A stretch of 64,000 bases of DNA from CBDIHH01 sp965279095 (lineage in GTDB: Bacteria > Pseudomonadota > Alphaproteobacteria > Caulobacterales > Caulobacteraceae), in contig CBDIHH010000007.1 of NCBI GenBank assembly GCA_965279095.1, forward strand, positions 496,001 through 560,000, in the 5' to 3' direction. The notes under the pieces were generated by a model. That model searched no databases, was not told the origin of the DNA, and saw nothing but the letters and a program-made list of their open reading frames with translations. The position numbers were made by a program, and so were the translations under genes. Below are positions 52,784 through 60,961 of the stretch, piece after piece; the stretch's first letter is position 1, and each line of letters opens with the position of its first letter.

Positions 52784-53497
52784 ATGTCCAAGGTCGCGCC
52801 TCTTCTTGCCCTTGTCGCCACCCTCGCGGTGGGCTGGACCGCCGAGGCCGCGCCGCCCCGCCGCCCCGCCGCCCCGGTGGTGGTCGAGTTGTATACAAGC
52901 CAGGGCTGCTCGGCCTGCGGCAAGGCCAACGGCCTGGTGGGCGAACTGGCCAAGGACAAAGGGGTCCTGCCCCTGACCTTCGCCGTCGACTACTGGGACT
53001 ACCTCGGCTGGACCGACACCTTCGCCAAGCCCGAGTTCACCGCCCGACAACGCGCCTATATGCGCAAGCTGTCGCAGCGCGACGTCTATACCCCCCAGGC
53101 CATCGTCGACGGCAGAAGCCAGGCGCCGGGCACGCGCACGGACAAGGTCCAGGCCCTGGTGCGGCAGGCCGCCAAGGACCGCCCGAAGCCCCCCCGCCTG
53201 AGCTTCTTCGCGGGCAATTTCGTACGGGTCGAATCGGGGACGGCGCCCAAGGGCGGCGCCGAGATCTGGCTGGTCCGCTATGAGGCGCGCCCCGAACCGG
53301 TGGAGGTCACCGACGGCGAGAGCCGCGGCGAGACCGTCGCCTACGTCAATGCGGTGCGCGAGCTGACCCGACTGGGATCCTGGACCGGCCGCCGGCGCAC
53401 CCTGCCCCTGCCGCCCACCGAGGGCGCCGGCGCCAAGACCGTGATCCTCCTGCAGGCCGCCCGGGGCGGACGCATCCTCGGGGTCCTGCAGCGCTAG
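52784..53497 (+). CDS. DUF1223 thioredoxin-like secreted protein
   Basis: A 237-residue protein with a signal peptide (VAPLLALVATLAVGWTAEAA). The DUF1223 start VVVELYTSQGCSACGKANGL carries a C-x-x-C pair, followed by FAVDYWDYLGWTDTFAKPEF, diagnostic of the family. It is probably a periplasmic redox-active protein of unknown target. ATG at 52784 fits the signal peptide better than the upstream frame start. Confidence 0.87.
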   Translation: MSKVAPLLALVATLAVGWTAEAAPPRRPAAPVVVELYTSQGCSACGKANGLVGELAKDKGVLPLTFAVDYWDYLGWTDTFAKPEFTARQRAYMRKLSQRDVYTPQAIVDGRSQAPGTRTDKVQALVRQAAKDRPKPPRLSFFAGNFVRVESGTAPKGGAEIWLVRYEARPEPVEVTDGESRGETVAYVNAVRELTRLGSWTGRRRTLPLPPTEGAGAKTVILLQAARGGRILGVLQR

Positions 53498-53539
53498 GCC
53501 GCCCATCTCGATGGGCCACGAAACCGCGCTCCGGACAGC

Positions 53540-53572
53540 AAAAACCCGCGCGGTGGGGGGGAACCGCGCGGG
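53540..53572 (-). terminator. Minus-strand terminator with no assigned gene
   Basis: A 10-bp stem CCCGCGCGGT/ACCGCGCGGG with an 8-base loop. The T5 run is on the minus-strand side (AAAAA before the stem on plus), so it ends a leftward transcript. No minus-strand protein gene lies within 700 bases upstream. Confidence 0.65.
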
Positions 53573-53700
53573 CCTTAGGCTTTAGTCGTATTGAAATCGA
53601 CCAGCCGGAAATCGCGATCCCGGAGGGGCTGGGGGGGCTGTTCAGGATCCAGGACCTGCAACTCCCGACTGGCCGACAATCGATTTATCGGGGCCCAACG
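53540..53700 (-). ncRNA. Candidate small RNA ending at the orphan terminator
   Basis: The space 53498-53826 (329 bases) has no supported protein gene. On the minus strand about 150 bases upstream of the terminator can fold: TCGATTT/AAATCGA (53680-53686 with 53594-53600) and CTGG/CCAG (53669-53672 with 53601-53604) pair around a GC-rich interior. I cannot match it to a known RNA family. The 5' end given is a guess. Confidence 0.3.
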
Positions 53701-53826
53701 GGGCGGGCGCGCGACCGAATTAAGGCCATTTCACGGTGCTCCATGTCCGGCCGGACATGTCTTCGCCGAGCGTGTCCGGCGCGCTACACCCTGGCGCCGC
53801 GGCGAATCCGTGCCTAGGTTGAGCCT

Positions 53827-54165
53827 GTGAGCCTCGACGCCTCTTCGCAGCCCGGTCCCGCGGTCGCGGTGGTCTTCTTCGATCGCCGGGAACTGGATGC
53901 CCTGCTGCGCCTGTACGGGCGGATGGTGGCCGCCGGCGAATGGCGCGACTACGCCATCGACGGCCTCAAGGAGAGCGCTGTCTTCTCGGTGTTCCAGCAC
54001 GCCGCCCAGGCGCCCCTCTACAGAATCGAGAAGCGGCCTGCCCTGGCCCGGCGCCAGGGCGCCTGGGCGGTGATCGGCCGGGGCGGCCAGATCATCAAGC
54101 GCGGGCACGAACTCGGCCAGGTGCTGAAGGTGTTCGACAAGGGCCGTTTCGCGGTGGTGGATTGA
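53827..54165 (+). CDS. DUF2794 domain protein
   Basis: A 112-residue protein with the DUF2794 pattern: VVFFDRRELDALLRLYGRMV, then GEWRDYAIDGLKESAVFSVF and LYRIEKRPALARRQGAWAVI. It is conserved in alphaproteobacteria with unknown function. GTG at 53827 is the start. The upstream space holds an 18-base perfect palindrome (CATGTCCGGCCGGACATG, 53742-53759) that may be an operator. Confidence 0.87.
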   Translation: MSLDASSQPGPAVAVVFFDRRELDALLRLYGRMVAAGEWRDYAIDGLKESAVFSVFQHAAQAPLYRIEKRPALARRQGAWAVIGRGGQIIKRGHELGQVLKVFDKGRFAVVD

Positions 54166-54204
54166 AGCAGATGCCTCTAGTCGGAACCAACAAATTCATC
54201 AATT

Positions 54205-54297
54205 CCCGATCACCCCGGCGAACGCCGGGGCCCAGATCATAGGGCTCTACGTCAGCGCTTTAGGATCTGGATCCCGGCCTTCGCCGGGACGATCGGG
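54205..54297. repeat. 93-bp inverted-repeat element (family B3)
   Basis: Ends CCCGATCACCCCGGCGAACG and the complement (GCCGGGACGATCGGG). Same length as the 23020 and 38559 elements, same layout of hairpin-forming ends around a short core, but with GGCGAACGCCGG instead of GCGAAAGCGC. It lies 40 bases after the DUF2794 gene. Confidence 0.75.
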
Positions 54298-54332
54298 GTG
54301 GGCTGAGGGGTTCTGCCTGACGCAGACCCGGT

Positions 54333-56477
54333 CTAGAGCGACGCCTGCGGGCCGGCGGCCGCCTCCAGCGCCGACACCACTTCGCCCTCGGTGAGCAGCT
54401 GGGGCAGCACCACCGGCGCGCCGCCGCCGCGGCCGTAGAGCAGATACAGGGGCACGCCCGCGCGCCCATGATCGGCCAGCACCCGGGCGATGACGGCGTC
54501 GCGATTGGTCCAGTCCGCCTTCAGATAGGCGGCCCCGGTTCGGCGCAGGGCGTCGGCCACGGGCGGGGTGGACAGGGCGAGGCGCTCGTTGACCTGGCAG
54601 GTGACGCACCAGGCCGCGGTGAAGTTGACCAGCACCGGCCGCCCTTGCGCCCTCAGCGCCTCCAGGCGCTGCGGGCTGAAGGCCTCGGATCCCGCGGCGA
54701 CCCGCGGCGGCTCCGGCAGGGGCGACCGCACGGCGACCACCAGGAGGGCGGCGGCGGCCAGGACCGCCCCGGCGCCGGCCATCGCCGGCAGTGTCCCGGT
54801 CCGGTCCCGGCGCTGGCCGCGCCCGACGATCCAGGCGGCGGCGGCCACGGCCAGCACGGCGGCGCCCAGCAACAGCAGCGCCTGGGGCCCGGCCTGGCGA
54901 TGGAAGACCCAGGCCAGCCAGGCGGCGGCGGCGACCATGGGCGCGGCGAGCAGCCGGCGCAGGACCACCATCCAGGGCCCGGGGCGCGGCAGGCGACGCA
55001 GCAGGCCCGGGGCGAAGGCCAGCAGGGTGAAGGGCGCGGCGAAACCCAGGCCAAGGGCCACGAACACCAGCAGGGCCACCGCCGGCGGCTGGGTCAAGGC
55101 GAAGCCGAGGGCGCCGGCCATGAACGGCGCGGTGCAGGGCGCGGCCACGACCACCGCCAACGCGCCGGTGAGGGCCGACCCGACCAGTCCCCCCCGCGAC
55201 GCGAGGGCGCCCCCGGCCCCCTGCAGGCCCCCGCCGACCTCGAACAGGCCCAGCAGGTTCAGCGCCACCAGCACCATCACCAGGCACAGGGCGCCGACCA
55301 CCAGGGGCGACTGCAGCTGGAATCCCCACCCCGCCGCCGCCCCCGCGGCCTGGGCGGCGATCAGGGCGCCGGCCAGCAGGGCGAAGGCGGCCAGCACGCC
55401 GACCAGGAAGGCCAGGCCGTGAGCCCGGGCGGCCCGAGGGCGGTGGGCGTGCCGCACCAGGGCGGCGGCCTTCATCGACAGGACGGGAAAGACGCAAGGC
55501 ATCAGGTTGAGGATGAGCCCGCCGATGAAGGCGAATCCCAGGGCCGCGGCCAGGCTGGGCGCCGCGTCGCCGGCCGGATCGGAGGCCGCCCCGCCGCCGC
55601 CGACCCCGGCCAAGGGCCCCAGGCCCCGGGCGGCGGCTGGAAGGGCCCCCGGGCGGGCGGTGATCTCGAAGGCCCGGTCCCCCAGCGCCAGCACCCCGCT
55701 GACGGCGGCGGGGGGCTTGCCGCGAGTGAAGTCGTAGCCCGGGGTCAGGGTCAGGGTCAGGCCGGCGGGGCCCCGCTCGATCCGCTGCGGCGCGGCATGG
55801 GCGATGACCGTGGCGGCGTAGGGATAGAAGTAGGCGCCCTTCAGGTCCGCGCCCTTCAGGGCCGCCCCGGTGATGGCGATCCTCAGCACCGAGCCCTGCC
55901 GCGCCATGACGGCCTTCAGCCCGGCGGGCTTGGGCGCCTGGGCCAGGGCGCGGTCCACCGCCCGCCCCCAGCGCAGGTCCGGACCGGGGGCGCCCGCGGC
56001 GACCTTGACCGCCAGGCTCAGGACCGCATCCTCGGGAACACACAGGTCCTCACAGACCAGATAGCTGACCGCCGCCTTGAGCAGGACCGTCTGGCCTGGC
56101 CTGGCGCTGGCGGGCACGGTGATCGGCACGGGCAGGATCACCTCGCCCGTGTAGCCGTAGTCCATCAGGGTCTTCAGCGGCAGCCGCTGCGGCGTGGCCC
56201 ACACCAGGTCGCCGGCGCGCCAGCCGGCCGGCAGGGTCCAGGCGATGCGCGTCGGCTCGCCGGCGTCCCCGGAATTGCGCCAATAGGTGTGCCAGCCGCG
56301 ATCGATCTTCTGGCGCAGGGCGACGTAGACCGTGCCGCCGGGCGGCGCCGTGGCGCTCTGGGCGATCAGTTGCGCCTGCACATGCCCCGAATCGACCACG
56401 GCCTGGGCCCGGGCGGCGGGAGGCGCGAGCCAGAGGCTCAGGGCGCCGATGAGCGCCAGGGTCAGGGTCTTGAGCAA
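54333..56477 (-). CDS. DsbD-like thiol:disulfide interchange protein
   Basis: A 714-residue membrane protein carrying electrons from cytosolic thioredoxin to the periplasm. A signal peptide (LLKTLTLALIGALSLWLAPP) is followed by an N-terminal DsbD-alpha-like domain with two Cys in VCEDLCVPEDAV. The central eight-span domain has LNLMPCVFPVLSMK and VVAAPCTAPFMAGA, whose cysteines are the membrane redox pair. The C-terminal thioredoxin domain has TAAWCVTCQVNE. TTG at 56477 with CGAGG upstream is preferred; ATG at 56507 is possible. Confidence 0.9.
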   Translation of the reverse strand: MLKTLTLALIGALSLWLAPPAARAQAVVDSGHVQAQLIAQSATAPPGGTVYVALRQKIDRGWHTYWRNSGDAGEPTRIAWTLPAGWRAGDLVWATPQRLPLKTLMDYGYTGEVILPVPITVPASARPGQTVLLKAAVSYLVCEDLCVPEDAVLSLAVKVAAGAPGPDLRWGRAVDRALAQAPKPAGLKAVMARQGSVLRIAITGAALKGADLKGAYFYPYAATVIAHAAPQRIERGPAGLTLTLTPGYDFTRGKPPAAVSGVLALGDRAFEITARPGALPAAARGLGPLAGVGGGGAASDPAGDAAPSLAAALGFAFIGGLILNLMPCVFPVLSMKAAALVRHAHRPRAARAHGLAFLVGVLAAFALLAGALIAAQAAGAAAGWGFQLQSPLVVGALCLVMVLVALNLLGLFEVGGGLQGAGGALASRGGLVGSALTGALAVVVAAPCTAPFMAGALGFALTQPPAVALLVFVALGLGFAAPFTLLAFAPGLLRRLPRPGPWMVVLRRLLAAPMVAAAAWLAWVFHRQAGPQALLLLGAAVLAVAAAAWIVGRGQRRDRTGTLPAMAGAGAVLAAAALLVVAVRSPLPEPPRVAAGSEAFSPQRLEALRAQGRPVLVNFTAAWCVTCQVNERLALSTPPVADALRRTGAAYLKADWTNRDAVIARVLADHGRAGVPLYLLYGRGGGAPVVLPQLLTEGEVVSALEAAAGPQASL

Positions 56478-56617
56478 GCAATTGCCTCGTCGGCTGTCGA
56501 CCGCCATATGGGACGAGACGGCGCCGCTTTGAAGACAAATCATTCGCCCCGCCAAAAGCGCTATCCAGGCCGGCGAAGCAGGCCATGATCGCCTGTCTGA
56601 TTCACGAGAGGTCGTCC

Positions 56618-57019
56618 GTGCCCGCGCACTTCGAGGATATCGTCATCGGCCAGGTCGTCTCCCTGGGGGTCGTGGGGCTGGACCCTGGCGTGGTCGACCG
56701 CTTCATCGAGACCTTCAGCCCCGGCTGGGACGTGGCCAACGGCGTCCCCGACGCCATGATCTACGCCGTCTGGTGCCGGCTCGACCTGGAGTCCGCGGTG
56801 GAATGGCCGCAGACCAAGCGTCTCGCCGTCGACGCCCTGCGCTGGGCGCGCAACCCGCCCCCGGGCGAGCTTTTGCGCGGACGCATGACCATCCTCGGCA
56901 AGGACCAGGTGGGGGAGAGCAAGGGGCTGGTGATGGCCCAGCACGACCTGCTGGACGAGGCCGGGCGGCTGGTCTTCTCCTGCCTCACGCGCAGCGTCTT
57001 CGCCTGCCGCGGCGACTGA
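56618..57019 (+). CDS. MaoC/hot-dog-like protein
   Basis: A 133-residue protein starting PAHFEDIVIGQVVSLGVVGLD, the opening typical of MaoC-like hot-dog dehydratases/thioesterases. LLRGRMTILGKDQVGESKGL fits the last strands. The catalytic Asp-x-x-x-x-His of MaoC hydratases is not obvious, so activity is unclear. GTG at 56618 with GAGAGG upstream is chosen; ATG at 56585 would add a short non-family segment. Confidence 0.6.
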   Translation: MPAHFEDIVIGQVVSLGVVGLDPGVVDRFIETFSPGWDVANGVPDAMIYAVWCRLDLESAVEWPQTKRLAVDALRWARNPPPGELLRGRMTILGKDQVGESKGLVMAQHDLLDEAGRLVFSCLTRSVFACRGD

Positions 57020-57051
57020 TCCTCTCCCGCGCTCTGCGGCGCAGGAGAGGA
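57020..57051. terminator. Hairpin between convergent genes
   Basis: TCCTCTCC/GGAGAGGA stem enclosing CGCGCTCTGCGGCGCA, exactly between the stop codons of the hot-dog protein gene and sapC. There is no T-run, so its termination role is uncertain. Confidence 0.4.
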
Positions 57052-57062
57052 CAGGCGGCTAT

Positions 57063-57863
57063 CTAGTTATTGGCGGCCTGCGGCTGGCGGGCGTTGGCGC
57101 GGTTCATCGCCTTGACGATCAGCCGTTCCCAGCCGAGCAGCGAGTTGAGGTGGGCGTAGATCTGCTGCAGGGCGCCGTTGTCGCGCAGCTCCACCAGCTT
57201 GTCGGTGGGGATCTTGTTCAGCTTCTCTTCCGACACGGCGAAATAGTCGGCGATCTTCTGGGTCTCGCCGCTCTCGGCGCCGTTGGAATCGCGCGGGGTG
57301 AAGGTGGCTTCCTTGACCTCGAACAGGTCCAGGCTCTTCAGCAGCTCCACGAAGGACTCGGTGCGGCGGCGCTCGGTCTCGAAGTTGTTGCAGAATTCGA
57401 TGGCGTTCTTGGTCAGGTCGGTGGGCTCGCCGTTCTCGAAGAAGGGCGCGTCCGGCTTGTCGGAAATCATCGGGGCGGCGCGGTCGATGCACACGATCAT
57501 GCGCTCGGCGGCCTTGTCCTCGGCCAGGACGAAGGGATAGCGGCGGACATAGGCCGGGACGTAGGCGTCGAAGTCCCACAGGCCGTTGTCATTGGTGAAC
57601 AGGTTCTCGCCGGCGTTGAGGCCGAGCACCGCCACAGGCTGGCGGGCGTCGCCCACGAAGATCACCGGGAAGGACAGGGCGGCCAGGGCGAATTCGGTGA
57701 CCGTCAGGGGGGCGACATGGGCGCCCGCCGCGAAGGCGAACGGGCTGTCGCTCTGGATCACCCCGAGGGCGCCGTGCTGCTCCTTGGAGAGGGGCTCGGG
57801 CTTGGTATAGAGCAGCACCTCGCCGCTCAGTTCCGGGGTGCCGGGCAGGATGGTTTCTTCCAT
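57063..57863 (-). CDS. SapC family protein
   Basis: A 266-residue protein matching the SapC family, first described in Campylobacter with surface-layer genes and common in Caulobacterales and sphingomonads. HVAPLTVTEFALAALSFPVI, PVAVLGLNAGENLF and DFDAYVPAYVRRYPFVLAED are typical. There is no signal peptide. Its function in alphaproteobacteria is unknown; such genes are often near TonB receptors, as here. Confidence 0.88.
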   Translation of the reverse strand: MEETILPGTPELSGEVLLYTKPEPLSKEQHGALGVIQSDSPFAFAAGAHVAPLTVTEFALAALSFPVIFVGDARQPVAVLGLNAGENLFTNDNGLWDFDAYVPAYVRRYPFVLAEDKAAERMIVCIDRAAPMISDKPDAPFFENGEPTDLTKNAIEFCNNFETERRRTESFVELLKSLDLFEVKEATFTPRDSNGAESGETQKIADYFAVSEEKLNKIPTDKLVELRDNGALQQIYAHLNSLLGWERLIVKAMNRANARQPQAANN

Positions 57864-57971
57864 CGGACAGATCTCTTGCTAGACAGAGCCCGTGGGCCCG
57901 CAGGGTTGCCCGGGCTTCTATCGGATCGGCCCGCCTACCGCAATCGGGACGCCGGGACGCAGGCCACGGGC

Positions 57972-59984
57972 TCAAAAGGCGTAGGCCGCCCCCAGGCGCA
58001 CCGATCGGCCGGGCTGCGCGGCGATGTCCTTGAGGAAGGAGACGTGCTCGCGGGCCTCCACATCGCCCAGATTGCGGCCCTCGACGAAGACGCGGACATC
58101 CTTCAAGGCCGACGGCCTGGCCTCGGCGCGCAGGTTGACCAGGGTGTAGCTGTCGGTGGGCAATTCCAGGCGCGACAGGCGGTTCTGGCGCGCCACATGG
58201 CGGACCTCGCCGGTGACGGTGGCGCCAGGGCTCGTCCACACCAGCCGGCCGGTCAGGGACCAGGGGGGGATCCGCGCCGGCGCGCCTTGATCGGTGTCGC
58301 CGCGCACGACATCGCCGTCCAGTTCGGCGGCAAGCTGGCGATCCCCGTCCCGCCACAGGTCCAGCGCCGCCTCGAACTCGGCGCCGTGGAATTCGGCGCC
58401 TGTCTGGGTGAAGCGGAACTCCGGCAGATCATCGCGCATCGCCCCAGTGGCGACCTCGTCGATGTAGCCCTCGTAGCGCGCGGCATAGACGTGGCCCTCC
58501 AGCCGCCAGGGTGCGCCCCGATAGCGGGCGGTGAATTCCACCGACGTGACCTTTTCGGCGCCCAGCGAGGCGTCGCCGACCTCATAGCCGCCCGTGCCGG
58601 GGTGCGGACCGTCGGCGAACAGTTCGAACTCCGTCGGGGCCCGCTGGTTGTGCGACAGGCTGACGGCCAGGAACACCGCCTCCGACGGCCGCAGCGACAG
58701 GCCGGCTGAGGCGGAAACATTGGTGAAGGCGCGGTGGCCCACAGGGCTGTCCAGGTCGCGATGGTCCAGCCGCAGGCCGGCGTCGAGCCCGAATCGGCCG
58801 CCCTGCCACCGTTGCAGGGTGAACATCCCCGCCTCGGTGATGGTGACCGGCGGCACGAAGGCCTCCTCGCCGATGGCCTCGAAGGTGCGGCGCAGGGCCT
58901 GGACGCCGACCGCCCCCTGATGGCCGCCCCGCGCCGCCTGGATCAGTTCCAGCCGCGCCTCCCAGCCGTCGGACCCGAAGCGGGTTCCCGGCGCCCGCGT
59001 CGCCGCGTCGAGCTCCACATGCCGGTAGTCGGCCCAGCCGGCCGACAGGCGGGCGCGGGAGACCCAGGGGCCGAGGCCGACGATCGGCGTCTCGCCGCGC
59101 AGGTCCACCCGGGTCTGGCGCAGGTCAATGGCGGTGGGCCCCTCGGCATTGGGGTCCGGGGGACCGGCGGGCAGGGTCTGGGCGTAGGGGAGGCCGTAGG
59201 TCGTCTGCGTGCGCTTGGCGGAGACGCCAATGAAGGCGTCGTCCCTCACATAGGAGAGGCCTGCGCCGTAGGTGTCGAGGCTGAGGGCGGTGTTGCGCTG
59301 CCTGCGCGCGGGGTCGGCGGCCTCGCCGAGAGCGGCGGCCAGGCGGTCCGACACCGGCGCGACCGGGGTGATGTAATCCTCGCTGCGCCGGCTGGCGCCG
59401 TCGACGGTCAGCACCAGGGGACCCGCCGCGCCGGTCAGGCCGCCGGAGAGGGCGCGCGACCGGTCGACGCTGGACAGGGCGCCCGAGATGCGACCCTCCA
59501 GACCGCCTTGCGGCCGCCTCGACGCTATCCGGTCGTCGAGGATATTGACCACGCCGCCGACGCCGGAGCCCCCGTAGGCCAGGGCGGACGGGCCGCGCAG
59601 AACCTCGATGCGGGTGGCGGCGCCGGGGTCGGAGGCGACGGCGTGATCCGGCGACAGGGCGCTGGCGTCGATCAGGCCGACGCCGTTCTCCAGCACCAGC
59701 ACCCGGGGGCCCGAAAGGCCGCGGATGACTGGCCGGCTGGCGCCGGGACCGTAGGCGCTCGACCGCAGGCCGGGGATGGTCGCCAGCACATCGCCGAGCC
59801 CCGCCGCCGGGGCCCGGTCGAGGTCGGCGCGGGTCAGCACCTCCACATGGGTGGTCACCGAATCCAGGGAGACCGCAAAGGGGGCGGCGGAGACCACGAC
59901 CTCGTCGAGCCTGGCCGGCGCGGCCCCGGCGTGGCCGGCGGCGACCAGGCCGCCGGCCATGGCGAGCGGCAGGGCTTTGATCAC
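57972..59984 (-). CDS. znuD: ZnuD-like TonB-dependent outer-membrane zinc receptor
   Basis: A 670-residue receptor. A signal peptide (VIKALPLAMAGGLVAAGHAG) is followed by the plug domain (LDEVVVSAAP, SRPVIRGLSGPRVLVLENGV, DASALSPDHAV, RIEVLRGPSALAYGGSGVGG). SPDHAV after the plug is characteristic of ZnuD-type receptors. The C-terminal barrel ends VRLGAAYAF. GTG at 59984 has AGGAG 7 bases upstream; an upstream GTG at 60014 would lie inside a Zur box. Two Zur-type boxes precede it, supporting zinc uptake. Confidence 0.87.
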   Translation of the reverse strand: MIKALPLAMAGGLVAAGHAGAAPARLDEVVVSAAPFAVSLDSVTTHVEVLTRADLDRAPAAGLGDVLATIPGLRSSAYGPGASRPVIRGLSGPRVLVLENGVGLIDASALSPDHAVASDPGAATRIEVLRGPSALAYGGSGVGGVVNILDDRIASRRPQGGLEGRISGALSSVDRSRALSGGLTGAAGPLVLTVDGASRRSEDYITPVAPVSDRLAAALGEAADPARRQRNTALSLDTYGAGLSYVRDDAFIGVSAKRTQTTYGLPYAQTLPAGPPDPNAEGPTAIDLRQTRVDLRGETPIVGLGPWVSRARLSAGWADYRHVELDAATRAPGTRFGSDGWEARLELIQAARGGHQGAVGVQALRRTFEAIGEEAFVPPVTITEAGMFTLQRWQGGRFGLDAGLRLDHRDLDSPVGHRAFTNVSASAGLSLRPSEAVFLAVSLSHNQRAPTEFELFADGPHPGTGGYEVGDASLGAEKVTSVEFTARYRGAPWRLEGHVYAARYEGYIDEVATGAMRDDLPEFRFTQTGAEFHGAEFEAALDLWRDGDRQLAAELDGDVVRGDTDQGAPARIPPWSLTGRLVWTSPGATVTGEVRHVARQNRLSRLELPTDSYTLVNLRAEARPSALKDVRVFVEGRNLGDVEAREHVSFLKDIAAQPGRSVRLGAAYAF

Positions 59985-59999
59985 GGGGAAGCTCCTGGT

Positions 60000-60039
60000 G
60001 TTATACAATAACACCGGACTATCCCTGTTACATTATAAC
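60000..60039. promoter_or_regulatory. Two Zur-type boxes upstream of the ZnuD-like receptor
   Basis: GTTATACAATAAC (60000-60012) and GTTACATTATAAC (60027-60039) each match the Zur core GTTATA-N-TATAAC with one mismatch. Their centres are 27 bases apart. They end 16 bases before the GTG start, where repressor binding would block transcription. Confidence 0.7.
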
Positions 60040-60086
60040 ATCAAGCGCGACGTGACGGCCCTGGCCCGCGTCTGTCTGGCGTAAGT

Positions 60087-60947
60087 CTAGAGCGCGCCGT
60101 AGAGGTCCGTGCGGCGGTCGCGGAAGAAGCCCCAGGCGGCGCGGTGGGTGCGCAGGAAATCCAGGTCGAAGGCGGCGGTGATCACCCCCTCCTCCTCCCG
60201 ATCCAGGCTGGCGACCAGGTCACCGCGATGGTCGGCGATGAAGCTGGAGCCGTAGAAGCTCTGGCCGCCGCCGGCCTCGGCGGGGCCAGGCTCGAAGCCG
60301 ATGCGGTTGGAGGCCAGAACGGGAATGACATTGGCCACCGCATGGCCCTGCATCACCCGGCGCCAGGGATCGCGGGTGTCCAGCGAGGCGTCGTGCGGCT
60401 CTGAGCCGATGGCGGTGGGATAGAGCAGCACCTCGGCCCCCAGCAGGCTCATGGCGCGGGCGGCCTCCGGATACCACTGGTCCCAGCAGATGCCGGCGCC
60501 GATCTTGCCGAAGCGGGTGTCCCAGACGCGGAAGCCGGTGTCCCCGGGCCGGAAATAATACTTCTCCTGATAGCCCGGCCCGTCGGGGATGTGGCTCTTG
60601 CGATAGATCCCCAGGGCCGCGCCGTCGGCGTCGATCATCACCAGGCTGTTGTAGTAGTGGGGGCCCTCGCGCTCGAAGATCGACACCGGGATGACGACCC
60701 CCAGCTCCGCCGCCAGGGGCGCCATGGCCAGGACGCAGGGGTGCTCGCGCCAGGGATAGGCCTCGGCGAACCAGCGCTCGTCCTGGGTCACGCAGAAATA
60801 GGGGCCCTGGAACAGCTCCGACGGCAGGATCACCTGGGCGCCCCGGGCCGCGGCCTCGCGCACCAGGGCCTCGGTCCTGGCGATATTGGCCGCCATGTCC
60901 TCGCCGTACGAGGTCTGCAGGGCGGCCAGGGTCACGGTGCGGGGCAT
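60087..60947 (-). CDS. aguB: N-carbamoylputrescine amidohydrolase
   Basis: A 286-residue nitrilase-superfamily enzyme that releases putrescine from N-carbamoylputrescine. The Glu-Lys-Cys triad is visible in LPSELFQGPYF, IYRKSHIPDGPGY and GAGICWDQWYPE. YFCVTQDERWFAEA and GFFRDRRTDLYGAL are typical of AguB. It follows aguA on the same strand after 14 bases, giving the agmatine-to-putrescine route. Confidence 0.94.
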   Translation of the reverse strand: MPRTVTLAALQTSYGEDMAANIARTEALVREAAARGAQVILPSELFQGPYFCVTQDERWFAEAYPWREHPCVLAMAPLAAELGVVIPVSIFEREGPHYYNSLVMIDADGAALGIYRKSHIPDGPGYQEKYYFRPGDTGFRVWDTRFGKIGAGICWDQWYPEAARAMSLLGAEVLLYPTAIGSEPHDASLDTRDPWRRVMQGHAVANVIPVLASNRIGFEPGPAEAGGGQSFYGSSFIADHRGDLVASLDREEEGVITAAFDLDFLRTHRAAWGFFRDRRTDLYGAL

Positions 60948-60961
60948 CGGTGCGCGCCTTC

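Noticed and set aside
53540..53700. 6S RNA, SRP RNA or tmRNA at the orphan terminator
   Set aside because: I found no SRP loop signature, no tmRNA acceptor or tag frame and no convincing 6S bubble, so only a generic RNA candidate is given.
59985..60014. Upstream GTG start for the TonB receptor
   Set aside because: It lies inside a Zur box, has no SD, and the added residues precede a complete signal peptide; GTG at 59984 has AGGAG.
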